DNA from: Advenella sp. S44
GTDB lineage: Bacteria; Pseudomonadota; Gammaproteobacteria; Burkholderiales; Burkholderiaceae_B
Assembly (NCBI RefSeq): GCF_002810445.1
Contig: NZ_NEXS01000003.1
Location: forward strand, 310,001-374,000
Length of the DNA: 64,000 nucleotides
Direction: 5' to 3'
Under the pieces are notes generated by a model. That model worked only from the letters and a program-made list of their open reading frames with translations. It had not been told where the DNA came from and did not search any database. Position numbers and translations under genes: made by a program. The first letter of the stretch is position 1; every line of letters begins with the position of its first letter. This document shows positions 35,501 through 44,315 of this stretch, piece after piece.

Positions 35501-36598
35501 TTATCCACCAATGAGACGTGACAACCCGGTTCCAAATTTTCTTTTAGCCCAGCGATAGCCACGTAATGGCACGTTCAATAAACTTTCGATTCGTGCATCG
35601 ATCCAGTACCAACGGTGAGTTACCGCCCAACCCCACAAAATGGGAGCATAGCCGAATGTACGGGCAATTTTTAACTGCCAATAAGCTCTGCGTCCGAAAG
35701 ACTCTTGAACGATACCGCTGTTGACCCAACTGTTGTCAAAAGTTTCGTCCGCAACCGCAAATATTTCTTTTAGCGCTTCTTTTTTTGAGTATCCCGTGAG
35801 CGTTCGTATTTTAGGTATCCAGGATACACAATGACGCACAACATAATACATCAGATTCATTTGATTTTGATCAAACGCATTTTTCTTTTTATAAAAATCA
35901 AGCATGTCTCGCAGGACAGGAACAATATTCATTATCCGTTTATCGGTTTGCTTGATTGACTGTGTGGGGCGGGTGATATCGTAGTTATAAAGCTCTCGGT
36001 TTACGTAATATATGTTTTTGGCGGCCAGGTAACTTTTGGGCACAAAATTTGCATCGGCAAAAATCACTCCTGGTAGGAACTTGACATCTTTGTCTGCAAA
36101 TATTGAGCGATGATACAGACGTCCGCAAGGGGTAGGCCAGTTTCGAAATAGCATGCCCCTTTCGTCGTCCGAGAGCAATTTCTCGCCCTGAATCGGAATG
36201 GGAATGTAAGGAGCGGTATGGTCACTGAATATGTATAGTAGATTGCCTATTAACAGATCCGCATTGGATTCAGTGGCTTTGCTGTACATAAACTCAATTG
36301 TGTCCGGATCTATGAAATCGTCGCCGTCCAGAATCATGATGTATTCGCCGCGAGCCAATTCAATGCCAAAATTGCACGCGGAACCATGTCCGCCGTTTGG
36401 CTTGGTATATGGACGGAAAATATGCGGATATTTCTGCACATATTCATCTATGATAAGCTGACTATCATCGGTGCCCCCGTCATTGACGATAATCGCTTCG
36501 AATTGCTCAAACGTCTGGTTTGCAACCGATGCAAGGCAACGATCGATATAGAACTCGAGATTGTAGACAGGAACAACAACACTAACAGCGGGTGTCAT
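35501..36598 (-). CDS. Glycosyltransferase, GT2 family (possible galactofuranosyltransferase)
   Basis: A 365-residue GT-A enzyme: VSVVVPVYNLEFYIDRCLAS, AIIVNDGGTDDSQLIIDEY, the NGGHGSACNFGIELARGEYI loop and the metal-binding ILDGDDFIDPDTIEF. The long C-terminal part has aromatic-rich amphipathic helices (YWQLKIARTFGYAPILWGW) that may bind the membrane. Its ATG overlaps the glf stop codon by four bases, so it is translationally coupled to the UDP-galactopyranose mutase. By context it may use UDP-galactofuranose; the sequence does not prove this. Ninety-two bases separate it from the methyltransferase gene. Confidence 0.85.
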   Translation of the reverse strand: MTPAVSVVVPVYNLEFYIDRCLASVANQTFEQFEAIIVNDGGTDDSQLIIDEYVQKYPHIFRPYTKPNGGHGSACNFGIELARGEYIMILDGDDFIDPDTIEFMYSKATESNADLLIGNLLYIFSDHTAPYIPIPIQGEKLLSDDERGMLFRNWPTPCGRLYHRSIFADKDVKFLPGVIFADANFVPKSYLAAKNIYYVNRELYNYDITRPTQSIKQTDKRIMNIVPVLRDMLDFYKKKNAFDQNQMNLMYYVVRHCVSWIPKIRTLTGYSKKEALKEIFAVADETFDNSWVNSGIVQESFGRRAYWQLKIARTFGYAPILWGWAVTHRWYWIDARIESLLNVPLRGYRWAKRKFGTGLSRLIGG

Positions 36599-37773
36599 GC
36601 ACGCTCCTTAGGAATAATTTCCTGTTCGAAGACGTCGAGGGCTCTATTAATAATATTGTTCATATCATAATAGCGGTACTCAGCCAACCTACCGACGATA
36701 ATTAAATTGGAAAGCTGCTGTGCCAAACTCTTGTATTTTTGATAAGCAGTTTCGTTATCGGGTTTTGGGATGGGATAATATGGAATATTTTTCGATGGAT
36801 CATGCCGATCATATTCTTGAGGAAATTCCTTCATGATTGTCGTTTTTTTAGGCTTGTCGGCCATCATGTGCTTGTATTCAGAGATTCTTGTATATAAATG
36901 TTGATTCGGATAGTTGACAGTTCCTGTCGGCTGATAATATTCAACATCATGCGTTTCGAGGTCGAAACGCAACGATCGATAAGGTAATTCACCGTAACAG
37001 TAAGAGAACAACTCATCGAGGGCACCTGTATATACGACGGTTCCCGTAAACGGCTCATCTTTGTATGTAATCTGACCTGCTTCAGCGTCCATTTTGAGTA
37101 CACTGTGGGCATTGGTAGACAAAACTATGTCAATGCTCGGGTGGTCCAGCATCCGCCTGAACATTTCTGTGTAGCCTTCTTTGGGTAAAGCTTGATGTGA
37201 CTCTTGAAAATATCGATCATCATAGGAAATATGGACAGGTACACGCGCAGTAATGGTCTCAAAGTCCAAGTTTTCCGGCTTATCTCCCCATTGTTTGGTT
37301 GTGTAATTCAGATAGATATTCTCAAAGATGAAATCACCGAGTTGTTGTAACTTCGGGTTTTCGTGCTTTCGAAGCTTAGATACAGGCACCTTGACATCCA
37401 TTCCAAACTGTTCAATAAGTAGTGTTTTCAATTGTTCGGCAGCATCAGGAAGCAGTCGTTCAAGAGACGTGAGATTGAATGGAACCGGCACCATTTTGCC
37501 CTGGACTTCGGCAAGGACGCGATGTTGATATGGGTGCCAATCGGTATATTGCGACAAATATTCAAGAACTCTTGGACTGTCGGTCCTGAAGAGATGAGGA
37601 CCATATTTGTGAACCAAAATTTGATTTTCATCGTGGTAGTCAAACATATTGCCGGCAATATGATCTCGTTGTTCAATGACCAATACGGACCTTCCAAGTT
37701 GTGTCGCATATCGTTCGGCAATGATCGCACCAGCAAACCCACTGCCTACAACAATTACATCATACTTTTCCAT
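36595..37773 (-). CDS. glf: UDP-galactopyranose mutase
   Basis: Flavoenzyme that converts UDP-galactopyranose to UDP-galactofuranose, the donor for galactofuranose residues of surface glycans. The 392-residue protein has the FAD-binding start DVIVVGSGFAGAIIAERYA, KYGPHLFRTDSPRV, NYTTKQWGDKPENLD, YDDRYFQESHQALPKEGYTE, GALDELFSYCYGELPYRSL and the C-terminal GRLAEYRYYDMNNIINRAL. ATG 37773 is chosen over a TTG two codons upstream; AGAGAG is upstream. It overlaps the next glycosyltransferase gene by four bases and follows another by two. Together with galE this supplies galactofuranose and is the strongest pointer to the glycan's composition. Confidence 0.97.
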   Translation of the reverse strand: MEKYDVIVVGSGFAGAIIAERYATQLGRSVLVIEQRDHIAGNMFDYHDENQILVHKYGPHLFRTDSPRVLEYLSQYTDWHPYQHRVLAEVQGKMVPVPFNLTSLERLLPDAAEQLKTLLIEQFGMDVKVPVSKLRKHENPKLQQLGDFIFENIYLNYTTKQWGDKPENLDFETITARVPVHISYDDRYFQESHQALPKEGYTEMFRRMLDHPSIDIVLSTNAHSVLKMDAEAGQITYKDEPFTGTVVYTGALDELFSYCYGELPYRSLRFDLETHDVEYYQPTGTVNYPNQHLYTRISEYKHMMADKPKKTTIMKEFPQEYDRHDPSKNIPYYPIPKPDNETAYQKYKSLAQQLSNLIIVGRLAEYRYYDMNNIINRALDVFEQEIIPKERA

Positions 37774-37775
37774 AA

Positions 37776-38966
37776 TCAATTCTCTCTATTGGCGGAGTAA
37801 AAAACAGCCTCCATTTGCTGGCTGATATTGTGACAAGCATACTGTTTGTAAACATCGAAATCCGGGCGCACTTTTTGATCAATATAACGCTTCAACACAT
37901 ATGCTATACGGTCAATTCGCAAATCGGCAACCAAATTCCCGGATGCGGTTAGAATATCGTAACTTGGACCTTTTGGCATTGTAATGCCGATGATGGGCCT
38001 TTGTGCGCCCATGTAGTCCGCTAGTTTGCCCGCCAAAAATGGATTGCAGTCCAAATCATCTTCCTGCTTATCGAAAATTCCGTCTATGAGCAATAGCGCA
38101 TCACAATTTTGCATCATCCTCAGACTGTCCATATAGGATATGGGATCTTCAAACCGCACATGATTGCGATTTTTCATAAACGCGTGCACGCTGACATCGT
38201 GAGAGCAGGGAGATCCACCGTAAAATAAAATTTCAAACGTATTTTTGTAATGCGGGTATATTTCTAGTAGACGGTCCACCGCGCGTAACACCGGCTCTGC
38301 GGTACGTTTGACATGGTAAAGTGTTCCCAAATGCCCAATGATAAATTTCTCACTGATCGGTTTTTTTATTTTGTCGTACATCAGGGGATCATAGCAATGA
38401 GGTATGACAACCGCCTTGTGTTCGTATTTTCGCAGGGTGCCGTGAAACATCAGCTCTTTTTGATATGGATTGTTTAGAATAATCCGATCTGCCTCAATAA
38501 TAGTCTTTTCTTCGGTCAGGCGATCTTCGTCTACCAAGGGGTAGCCGTGGATATACTTAATATAAGGATTCTTAGCGAATAAATCGCCAAAATAAGCTAC
38601 CCATGGAAGCTCTGGATGTTTACGTTTAATTTCGCCTGCTACGGCGTGCGAAACTAGCTCGTTCGAATGAGACACTAGCACGTCGTATTTTTTTCGGCTC
38701 TCGTCGAAGAATTTTATGGTTTCTTCACTGAAGAACTGCCTTGCTTTTAGCGTTCTTGGATTTTTGTGGTCGGCTTTGATTTCCCTGGTATTGAAACGAG
38801 CATTGGTAACGTAATCAAGAATATGCTCGTCTTTGATATCGCGCTGCACCATCGCAATATCAAAATCGATATTCGTATCCTTAATTCGCTTAAAGAAATC
38901 GAGGTCAGCCGAACCAATATATGGTGCGAAAAACCAAGAAACGGTAAATGCTTTAAGTCTTTCCAT
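37776..38966 (-). CDS. Glycosyltransferase, GT4-like
   Basis: A 396-residue cytosolic protein with a GT-B outline. The N-terminal half has FTVSWFFAPYIGSADLDFFK and YDVLVSHSNELVSHAV. The C-terminal donor half has EKFIIGHLGTLYHVKRTAEP, ILFYGGSP, YMDSLRMMQNCDALLLIDG and NPFLAGKLADYMGAQRPIIG, which resembles the conserved acidic donor-site region. The start is ATG 38966; a GTG three codons upstream is possible. Two bases separate it from glf. Composition is AT-rich like its neighbours. Sugar unknown. Confidence 0.8.
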   Translation of the reverse strand: MERLKAFTVSWFFAPYIGSADLDFFKRIKDTNIDFDIAMVQRDIKDEHILDYVTNARFNTREIKADHKNPRTLKARQFFSEETIKFFDESRKKYDVLVSHSNELVSHAVAGEIKRKHPELPWVAYFGDLFAKNPYIKYIHGYPLVDEDRLTEEKTIIEADRIILNNPYQKELMFHGTLRKYEHKAVVIPHCYDPLMYDKIKKPISEKFIIGHLGTLYHVKRTAEPVLRAVDRLLEIYPHYKNTFEILFYGGSPCSHDVSVHAFMKNRNHVRFEDPISYMDSLRMMQNCDALLLIDGIFDKQEDDLDCNPFLAGKLADYMGAQRPIIGITMPKGPSYDILTASGNLVADLRIDRIAYVLKRYIDQKVRPDFDVYKQYACHNISQQMEAVFYSANREN

Positions 38967-39130
38967 TATATCCACATGTAGTATGACGCAGAAATGCGCA
39001 TACGCTAAATTAATTTAAAATTTTGATAAACGAACAAATTATAGGCTAAGTCTGGATAATCCCAGCATTCCTAAAATAAAAGGCTCAATCACTACATTTG
39101 GCTAGATCTTAAGACGGATCCCAGTAAAGG

Positions 39131-40456
39131 TTACCTAGCCAGAATAGTCTGTTTAATCCTTGGTTGAAATTTACCGAAAAGTTTGGCTTCATCGAGAACG
39201 GAGAAATAATGCGCTCCCTCAATATATTCGTAATAATGAATGTCGTGATATTCCCTGTTTTCCACCGCGGCAACCAATAGGTATTTTCCACTGGTCAAGT
39301 AGTTTTCAAATGAGCACGTAACTGTAAATTGGTTCTGCTCAGGTAGCTTTTTTCCCGAAAAATCTTGGGTTGTAGAAACAATCAGGTCGTTACCTTTTAA
39401 GTCCTTGATTGAAAACGCTACGCTTAAATGATTTCGATCTATTGATTCGGGAATATTGAGTTCAATATGGACTTTAATGTTCTCTCCCCAATAGTGAAGA
39501 TCCTTTCTCTCATTGTTTTCATCACATACCGAGGCGGAAGAAATGAGCCCTGTATGTGATCCCCAATGAGTGACCGGTCGCGAATCCAACGTAATCTTTG
39601 CATTGGGCATTGCCTTGCTTCCGACATGGCGTTCTGCAAGCTGGCTATCCTTACCGTTGTCTATATCGAAGCTTCCAGCGGAAGCTGGATCTAAAGCGGT
39701 TGGTACGTTCGCATCGCCATCCTTGAACAAATATTCAGTGTAGCGTCCAGTCACGGGAAATACTTTACCGTCATCAATAAGTACGCCTTTGTCGATCCAG
39801 ATGGCGCGGTCGCATAAGGTTCGTACCGACCCGACATCGTGGCTTACAAATAAAATCGTTGCGCCTTTTGACTGTATGTCTTTTATTTTTTTCATGCATT
39901 TGGCAACGAACCGAGCATCTCCTACGGAGAGGGCCTCATCGATAATCAGGATTTCCGGGTCCACATGAATCGCTATCGAAAATGCTAATCTGGCAAACAT
40001 ACCGCTGGAGTAGGTTTTAACCGGCTGATCAATAAACCCTTCTAGCTCCGAGAACGATAAAATGTCAGGCATTTTTGATGCCGTCGCTTCATCAGAGAGT
40101 CCTAGTATAGCTGCATTCAAAAATATGTTCTCACGCCCAGTGAATTCGGGATTGAAACCCGCACCCAGTTCTAATAACGCGGCGACTCTCCCATGGGTTT
40201 CACAAGCGCCCTCTGTCGGAGCTACGGTGCCGCAGATCATTTGCAACAGGGTCGACTTCCCGCTTCCGTTACGCCCAATGATACCGACTGTTTCGCCCTT
40301 CATGATTTCGAATGAGGTTTGTCGTAACGCCCAGAATTCATTATAGTATTTGCGTTTTCCACGCAAGAGCATTTGCTTTAAGCGGTCACTAGGTTTGTTA
40401 TATATATGGTAACACTTACCGATATCCCGAACGGAAATAGAGACTTCAGATGACAT
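39131..40456 (-). CDS. wzt: O-antigen ABC exporter ATP-binding protein with carbohydrate-binding C-terminus
   Basis: ATPase subunit of a polysaccharide exporter; 441 residues. Residues 1 to about 245 form the ABC domain: Walker A GRNGSGKST (61-69), signature YSSGMFARLAFS, Walker B ILIIDEALSVGD and the H-loop LFVSHD. Residues about 290-441 form an extra beta-rich domain like the Wzt C-terminal domain, which in E. coli O9a binds the capped non-reducing end of the glycan. ATG 40456 overlaps the end of wzm by 11 bases; the upstream open frame lies within wzm and is not used. The extended domain implies export of a finished, end-modified chain, in agreement with a methyltransferase in the block. 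Confidence 0.93.
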   Translation of the reverse strand: MSSEVSISVRDIGKCYHIYNKPSDRLKQMLLRGKRKYYNEFWALRQTSFEIMKGETVGIIGRNGSGKSTLLQMICGTVAPTEGACETHGRVAALLELGAGFNPEFTGRENIFLNAAILGLSDEATASKMPDILSFSELEGFIDQPVKTYSSGMFARLAFSIAIHVDPEILIIDEALSVGDARFVAKCMKKIKDIQSKGATILFVSHDVGSVRTLCDRAIWIDKGVLIDDGKVFPVTGRYTEYLFKDGDANVPTALDPASAGSFDIDNGKDSQLAERHVGSKAMPNAKITLDSRPVTHWGSHTGLISSASVCDENNERKDLHYWGENIKVHIELNIPESIDRNHLSVAFSIKDLKGNDLIVSTTQDFSGKKLPEQNQFTVTCSFENYLTSGKYLLVAAVENREYHDIHYYEYIEGAHYFSVLDEAKLFGKFQPRIKQTILAR

Positions 40457-41273
40457 CTGCAAATCCTTTACGAGTTTTCTGGAACCACCAAAAACCGAAA
40501 TAAGCGATAGCAAAGGATACGCCCATATATATCGCCCATCCAATCCAATTGATCGGAACGCCCCAAATCATAATATTGCGGACACTTTCCACGGCGAAAG
40601 TCAACGGACTGACATGTAAGAATATTTGATACTTTTCGGGCAAGGATTTACTTGAATAAAATATGGGCGATAAGAACATAAGGACGGTTGTGACTAGTCC
40701 AATAATTTGTGAAACATCTCTCAAATACACGCCCAGCGAGCTTAATATCCAACTCAGTCCCAAAGTGAGCAGCATGAGCGGTATGAGAATTAGGGGCAGG
40801 TACAGTATTGTCAATGGCGGGATGCCAAAGAAAAGCAGATAAAAAATGACCCATACAATTAAGCTACAGCAAAAATGGAAAAAAGCCGATCCCAGTGCAA
40901 TTACCGGTAGTATTTCCAGCGGAAACACTACTTTCTTAACATAATTGGAGTTACTCAGAATGAGGCCAGGCGCTCTGTTTATTGTTTCGGCAAACAGATT
41001 AAAGATGATTAAGCCAGAAAATAGAACCAATGCGAATTCGGTTTTGGATTCGGAACCTCCCGGCCATCGTGCTTTGAATACGACACTGAATACAAATGTA
41101 TACACGGTGAGCATAATTACCGGTGTAACAAAAGACCAGAACAGTCCCAAAAAAGACCCTTTGTAGCGACCGACCACCTCTCGCTTCGCGAGTTTAAAAA
41201 TCAGTGCGCGGTTGGCGTAAAGCGAGGTTGCAATTCCGCGAGGGGAGTAACCTGAATGTGCTTTCGAACTCAT
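40446..41273 (-). CDS. wzm: O-antigen ABC exporter permease
   Basis: Membrane subunit of the ABC-2 polysaccharide exporter; 275 residues with six predicted membrane segments. The N-terminal cytosolic helix ends KLAKREVVGRYKGSFLGLFW, the conserved start of Wzm-like permeases. The middle has NSNYVKKVVFPLEILP, also family-typical, and the late part LSPIFYSSKSLPEKYQ. It overlaps wzt by 11 bases and is the first gene of the minus-strand block, so the promoter for wzm-wzt, and perhaps for the genes after it, should lie in the gap upstream (41274 onward). Confidence 0.93.
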   Translation of the reverse strand: MSSKAHSGYSPRGIATSLYANRALIFKLAKREVVGRYKGSFLGLFWSFVTPVIMLTVYTFVFSVVFKARWPGGSESKTEFALVLFSGLIIFNLFAETINRAPGLILSNSNYVKKVVFPLEILPVIALGSAFFHFCCSLIVWVIFYLLFFGIPPLTILYLPLILIPLMLLTLGLSWILSSLGVYLRDVSQIIGLVTTVLMFLSPIFYSSKSLPEKYQIFLHVSPLTFAVESVRNIMIWGVPINWIGWAIYMGVSFAIAYFGFWWFQKTRKGFADVI

Positions 41274-42212
41274 AAATTTTGTTTAGTGCTGGCTTTAGAG
41301 TGAATGACTATGGATTTTTATTGAGATCTTTATCATTGCTGAGTTTGGTTCCGGAGCAGAAAACCAGATGGGAGGAGTCATATTACGATACAACGACGCT
41401 ACTTAACGTCGAAAAATAATATCAGATTTTCAGAACACAAGCTGTCTATACAGGAACTGATCGCATCGTGTGAAACATATCTTCTACGCTGATAGCTGTG
41501 TTAATTGCAAGATTGACGTCGGGTCTGCTGAAAAGTGGAATTATAGTAGCACAAGTAAATCAAATCGTTTTGCCGCTATGGACTTGCCCCGGCAATACAA
41601 GCCGAAGTGTGCCAGTGATACTGCCGGCTGGTGGATATATCGACTTGCCAGGCAACCAGCGAGACCGATTGGCCAGGCTCGAATGTGCGTTGCTCCTGAG
41701 CCAGCTTCTCTGCAGTCGTCTAGCGCCTGCGGTGCTGGGCCTTCGTGGTCACCACGATTAAACCATTGTGATCTGATGAGCTTATTGTCGTGTACATAGT
41801 GTTTCCAGCTGTTAGTGTTGAAATACTGCTTGATCTATAAATTAGCGGTTAATTCAGGCTCGGACTACTAACTTCTATCGTTTACACTTAATTTTTAAGA
41901 ATTCATTCTGAAATTGGGCAACGTTTGAAATAGCCGAAATTGTCAGTTTCTATCGTGGATACAACAGTTGTGTGTCTTATAAAACGGGCTTTGGGAACTT
42001 ATGTGCATTTTGGGCCGTTTGCCTGCACGCTTTATCATTTCGTTTTTTGAGTTTACTTTTCGTCAGGGTATTCCAGCCACTTAAGCGCCAACGGTTACGA
42101 ACAATTGATAAGAATTCCAAATAATATTTACAGATGCATATACACCACCAAGGATGTGACATCATTAATTTGTATTAACATAGTCCCGGTTATTCAATAA
42201 AGAAAGGCCCTG
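41274..42212. other. 939-bp gap between wzm and the O-acyltransferase, with a transposase relic
   Basis: Divergent, AT-rich region. It contains a decayed transposase fragment (41583-41755, annotated separately), presumably the promoter of the wzm block near 41274-41340, and the promoter of the acyltransferase near 42150-42200. Two short plus-strand open frames (41470-41799 and 41498-41761) are antisense to the relic and are not called. A 62-codon minus-strand frame (41977-42165) is not recognised. Confidence 0.7.
41583..41755 (-). pseudogene. Remnant of an IS-element transposase OrfA (IS3/IS2- or IS66-type helix-turn-helix)
   Basis: Reading the minus strand gives RRR, an in-frame stop (41720-41722), then TTAEKLAQEQRTFEPG and QSVSLVAWQ, then a run in which a Trp follows where OrfA has FLWRK. 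From memory, IS2 InsC reads [20 protein letters not shown] then MTVSLVARQ, so about 25 residues align with high similarity, including FEPG and VSLVA. Only the N-terminal helix-turn-helix portion can be recognised. It has no start codon, contains a stop, and lacks a partner OrfB and terminal inverted repeats. It is therefore a relic of an insertion event at the edge of the AT-rich polysaccharide block. Confidence 0.7.
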
Positions 42213-44198
42213 ATGTCCCTGTTTTCAACGACTTCCAAAACGCAGTCCGCATCCTACGAACCTGGCGTTGATGGTCTTCGCGCTCTTGCGGTGATTGCCG
42301 TTCTGTTTTTCCACGCAGGCTTTCAGGCGTTCAGTGGCGGTTATGTCGGGGTTGACGTCTTCTTTGTTATTTCGGGCTATCTGATCACGGGGATCCTGCT
42401 CAACAGTTGCATTGATGGCAAATTCTCGTTTCTGCGGTTTATGGCGCGGCGTGTCGCTAGGCTGTATCCGGCTCTGTTGCTGACCCTGGTGCTGTGCCTG
42501 ATTGCCGGTTTTCTGCTGTTTTCTCCTGCCGACTATGTCGCGTTGGCCGATTCCAGCGTATTTGCCCTGTTTTCGGTATCCAACTTCCGCTTCTGGCTGG
42601 TGTCGGGCTACTTTGACACGTCGTCGGAAACCAATCCTCTTTTGCACACGTGGTCATTAGGGGTCGAACAGCAGTTTTACCTGATCTGGCCGTTTGTCAT
42701 TTACCTCGTATACCGGCTGAACCGAAGCCTGCTGCCTTGGGTGCTGCTGGTGTTGGGAGCGGCGTCGCTGGTATTGTCGCAGTGGTATCTGTCGGTTGAC
42801 ACATCGGCCAATTATTACCTGACGCCGTTTCGGGTTTTTGAGTTTGCCATTGGTGGGCTGATGGTGTTTGCCGTGGATTATCGCAGGCGGCATACGCCCG
42901 GCGCAATCCAGTATGAATGCATCATGGCGGTGGGTATCGCGCTGTTGCTCTACAGCATTTTTGCCTATGATAAAACCACTACTTTCCCGGGGCTGAACGC
43001 GTTGGTGCCTGCCATTGGAGCGGCCTTGTGCATCTACGCAAGCCCGGCCAAGTACCTGGGCAATATTTTCAGAAATCGCGCCATGGTCATGGTGGGGCTG
43101 ATCTCGTACTCAATGTACCTGATTCATTGGCCGCTCATTGTTTTCTATAAATATTATATTTACCGTCCCTTGCTGCTGTCCGAAAAATGGGCTTTGGTGA
43201 TCGCACCGTTCTTTATTGGTTATTTGATGTATGTGCTGGTGGAAAACCGGTATCGAAGAATTGATCTCAATAGCTGGTATTTCGGGCAGACCATACAGCG
43301 TGTATGTGCACTGGCGCTGATCCTTGTCCCGGCCCTGATCATTATGACCTCCAATGGCATGAGCTTTCGGATGAATGATTATTTTACCGAGCACACGGCC
43401 AATTCGCCGCGATTCCATGAAGAACAGTATGGCGGGCAGGGGTTTGCCATGGGCAGTCAAATATTAGGCGACGCCGATGGCCGTCGCAAGTCTGCCGTGA
43501 TTGTGGGTGACAGCTATGCCCGGCAGTACGCCTTCGGCCTGAATCAGGAACTGGCCGCCCATAAGAAGTGGGTGGATACTTCGTTTGAAGATGGGTGCTT
43601 TTTCGGGCCGGGTTATACCCGTCTGCTCGATGGCGTGCCACGCCAGGACTGCACTGAACGGCTGGAATATGCGCTCAATGAAGCCAAACTGTCCAAGGTG
43701 CCGCTGTTGTATGCAGTGAGCTATCAAAATTACCAGACGACCATGGGTACTCCGGACGGCAAGCGCGTGGATTTTCCCGATGCGCAGGCCTATATCCATT
43801 TTCTTGAAAAAAACTTCGACGCCATTCATGACCGGATCGGGCTGGACAATACGCTTGTCATTATTGGCGCGCCGCCTGGCGCGGGCTCGCAGGTTGGGCT
43901 TGCTTCTTGCGTTGACCGGCCGGGCTACTTGCCGTTGGCTTGTGCCAAATACCTGGAACTGGAAGAAGAAAAAGGCAATGCCTATGCGCTCAATCGGAGC
44001 CTGGAAAACTATGCCCAAAGCCATAAAAATGTCGAATTCATCAACCCGTATTCAGTGCTGTGCGAAGCGGGCCGTTGCGTGACCATGATCGACCGCAAGC
44101 AGTTCCTGTATTCCGATGGTACGCATCTATCCAAGCAGGGCTCGGCCTATGTAATACGTGGCTTGTGGCCCAAGCTCAAGGCGATATTCGGATCCTGA
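42213..44198 (+). CDS. O-acetyl/acyltransferase of the OafA family with C-terminal SGNH domain
   Basis: Integral membrane acyltransferase of 661 residues. The N-terminal acyltransferase-3 domain has about ten membrane segments and the start PGVDGLRALAVIAVLFFHAG, YVGVDVFFVISGYLITG and HTWSLGVEQQFYLIWPF. The C-terminal periplasmic SGNH domain (from about residue 400) has the nucleophile Ser434 in VGDSYA and the Asp635/His638 pair in DGTHLS. Fused OafA-SGNH proteins add acetyl groups to O-antigen or other glycans in the periplasm. ATG 42213 follows GAAAGG. GC content returns to the chromosomal level. It probably modifies the O-antigen of the neighbouring block, but this is inferred from position. 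Confidence 0.92.
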   Translation: MSLFSTTSKTQSASYEPGVDGLRALAVIAVLFFHAGFQAFSGGYVGVDVFFVISGYLITGILLNSCIDGKFSFLRFMARRVARLYPALLLTLVLCLIAGFLLFSPADYVALADSSVFALFSVSNFRFWLVSGYFDTSSETNPLLHTWSLGVEQQFYLIWPFVIYLVYRLNRSLLPWVLLVLGAASLVLSQWYLSVDTSANYYLTPFRVFEFAIGGLMVFAVDYRRRHTPGAIQYECIMAVGIALLLYSIFAYDKTTTFPGLNALVPAIGAALCIYASPAKYLGNIFRNRAMVMVGLISYSMYLIHWPLIVFYKYYIYRPLLLSEKWALVIAPFFIGYLMYVLVENRYRRIDLNSWYFGQTIQRVCALALILVPALIIMTSNGMSFRMNDYFTEHTANSPRFHEEQYGGQGFAMGSQILGDADGRRKSAVIVGDSYARQYAFGLNQELAAHKKWVDTSFEDGCFFGPGYTRLLDGVPRQDCTERLEYALNEAKLSKVPLLYAVSYQNYQTTMGTPDGKRVDFPDAQAYIHFLEKNFDAIHDRIGLDNTLVIIGAPPGAGSQVGLASCVDRPGYLPLACAKYLELEEEKGNAYALNRSLENYAQSHKNVEFINPYSVLCEAGRCVTMIDRKQFLYSDGTHLSKQGSAYVIRGLWPKLKAIFGS

Positions 44199-44315
44199 TT
44201 CATTGCGCAAGCTTTGCTACTTTGCTGCTGCTGTTGCGAATGCGTTGCTGATGCTTTTTTCTAATGCTTTGTCGCTGAGCCAGGCTCAGACGGCATAGCG
44301 CGAAGAGCCACAGAA

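Noticed and set aside
41470-41799. 109-codon plus-strand frame in the wzm/acyltransferase gap
   Set aside because: It is antisense to the transposase relic, whose minus-strand reading gives a recognisable helix-turn-helix; the plus-strand peptide does not.
41977-42165. 62-codon minus-strand frame upstream of the acyltransferase
   Set aside because: Basic peptide that hints at a second transposase tail, but I could not match it to any family, so it is not called.
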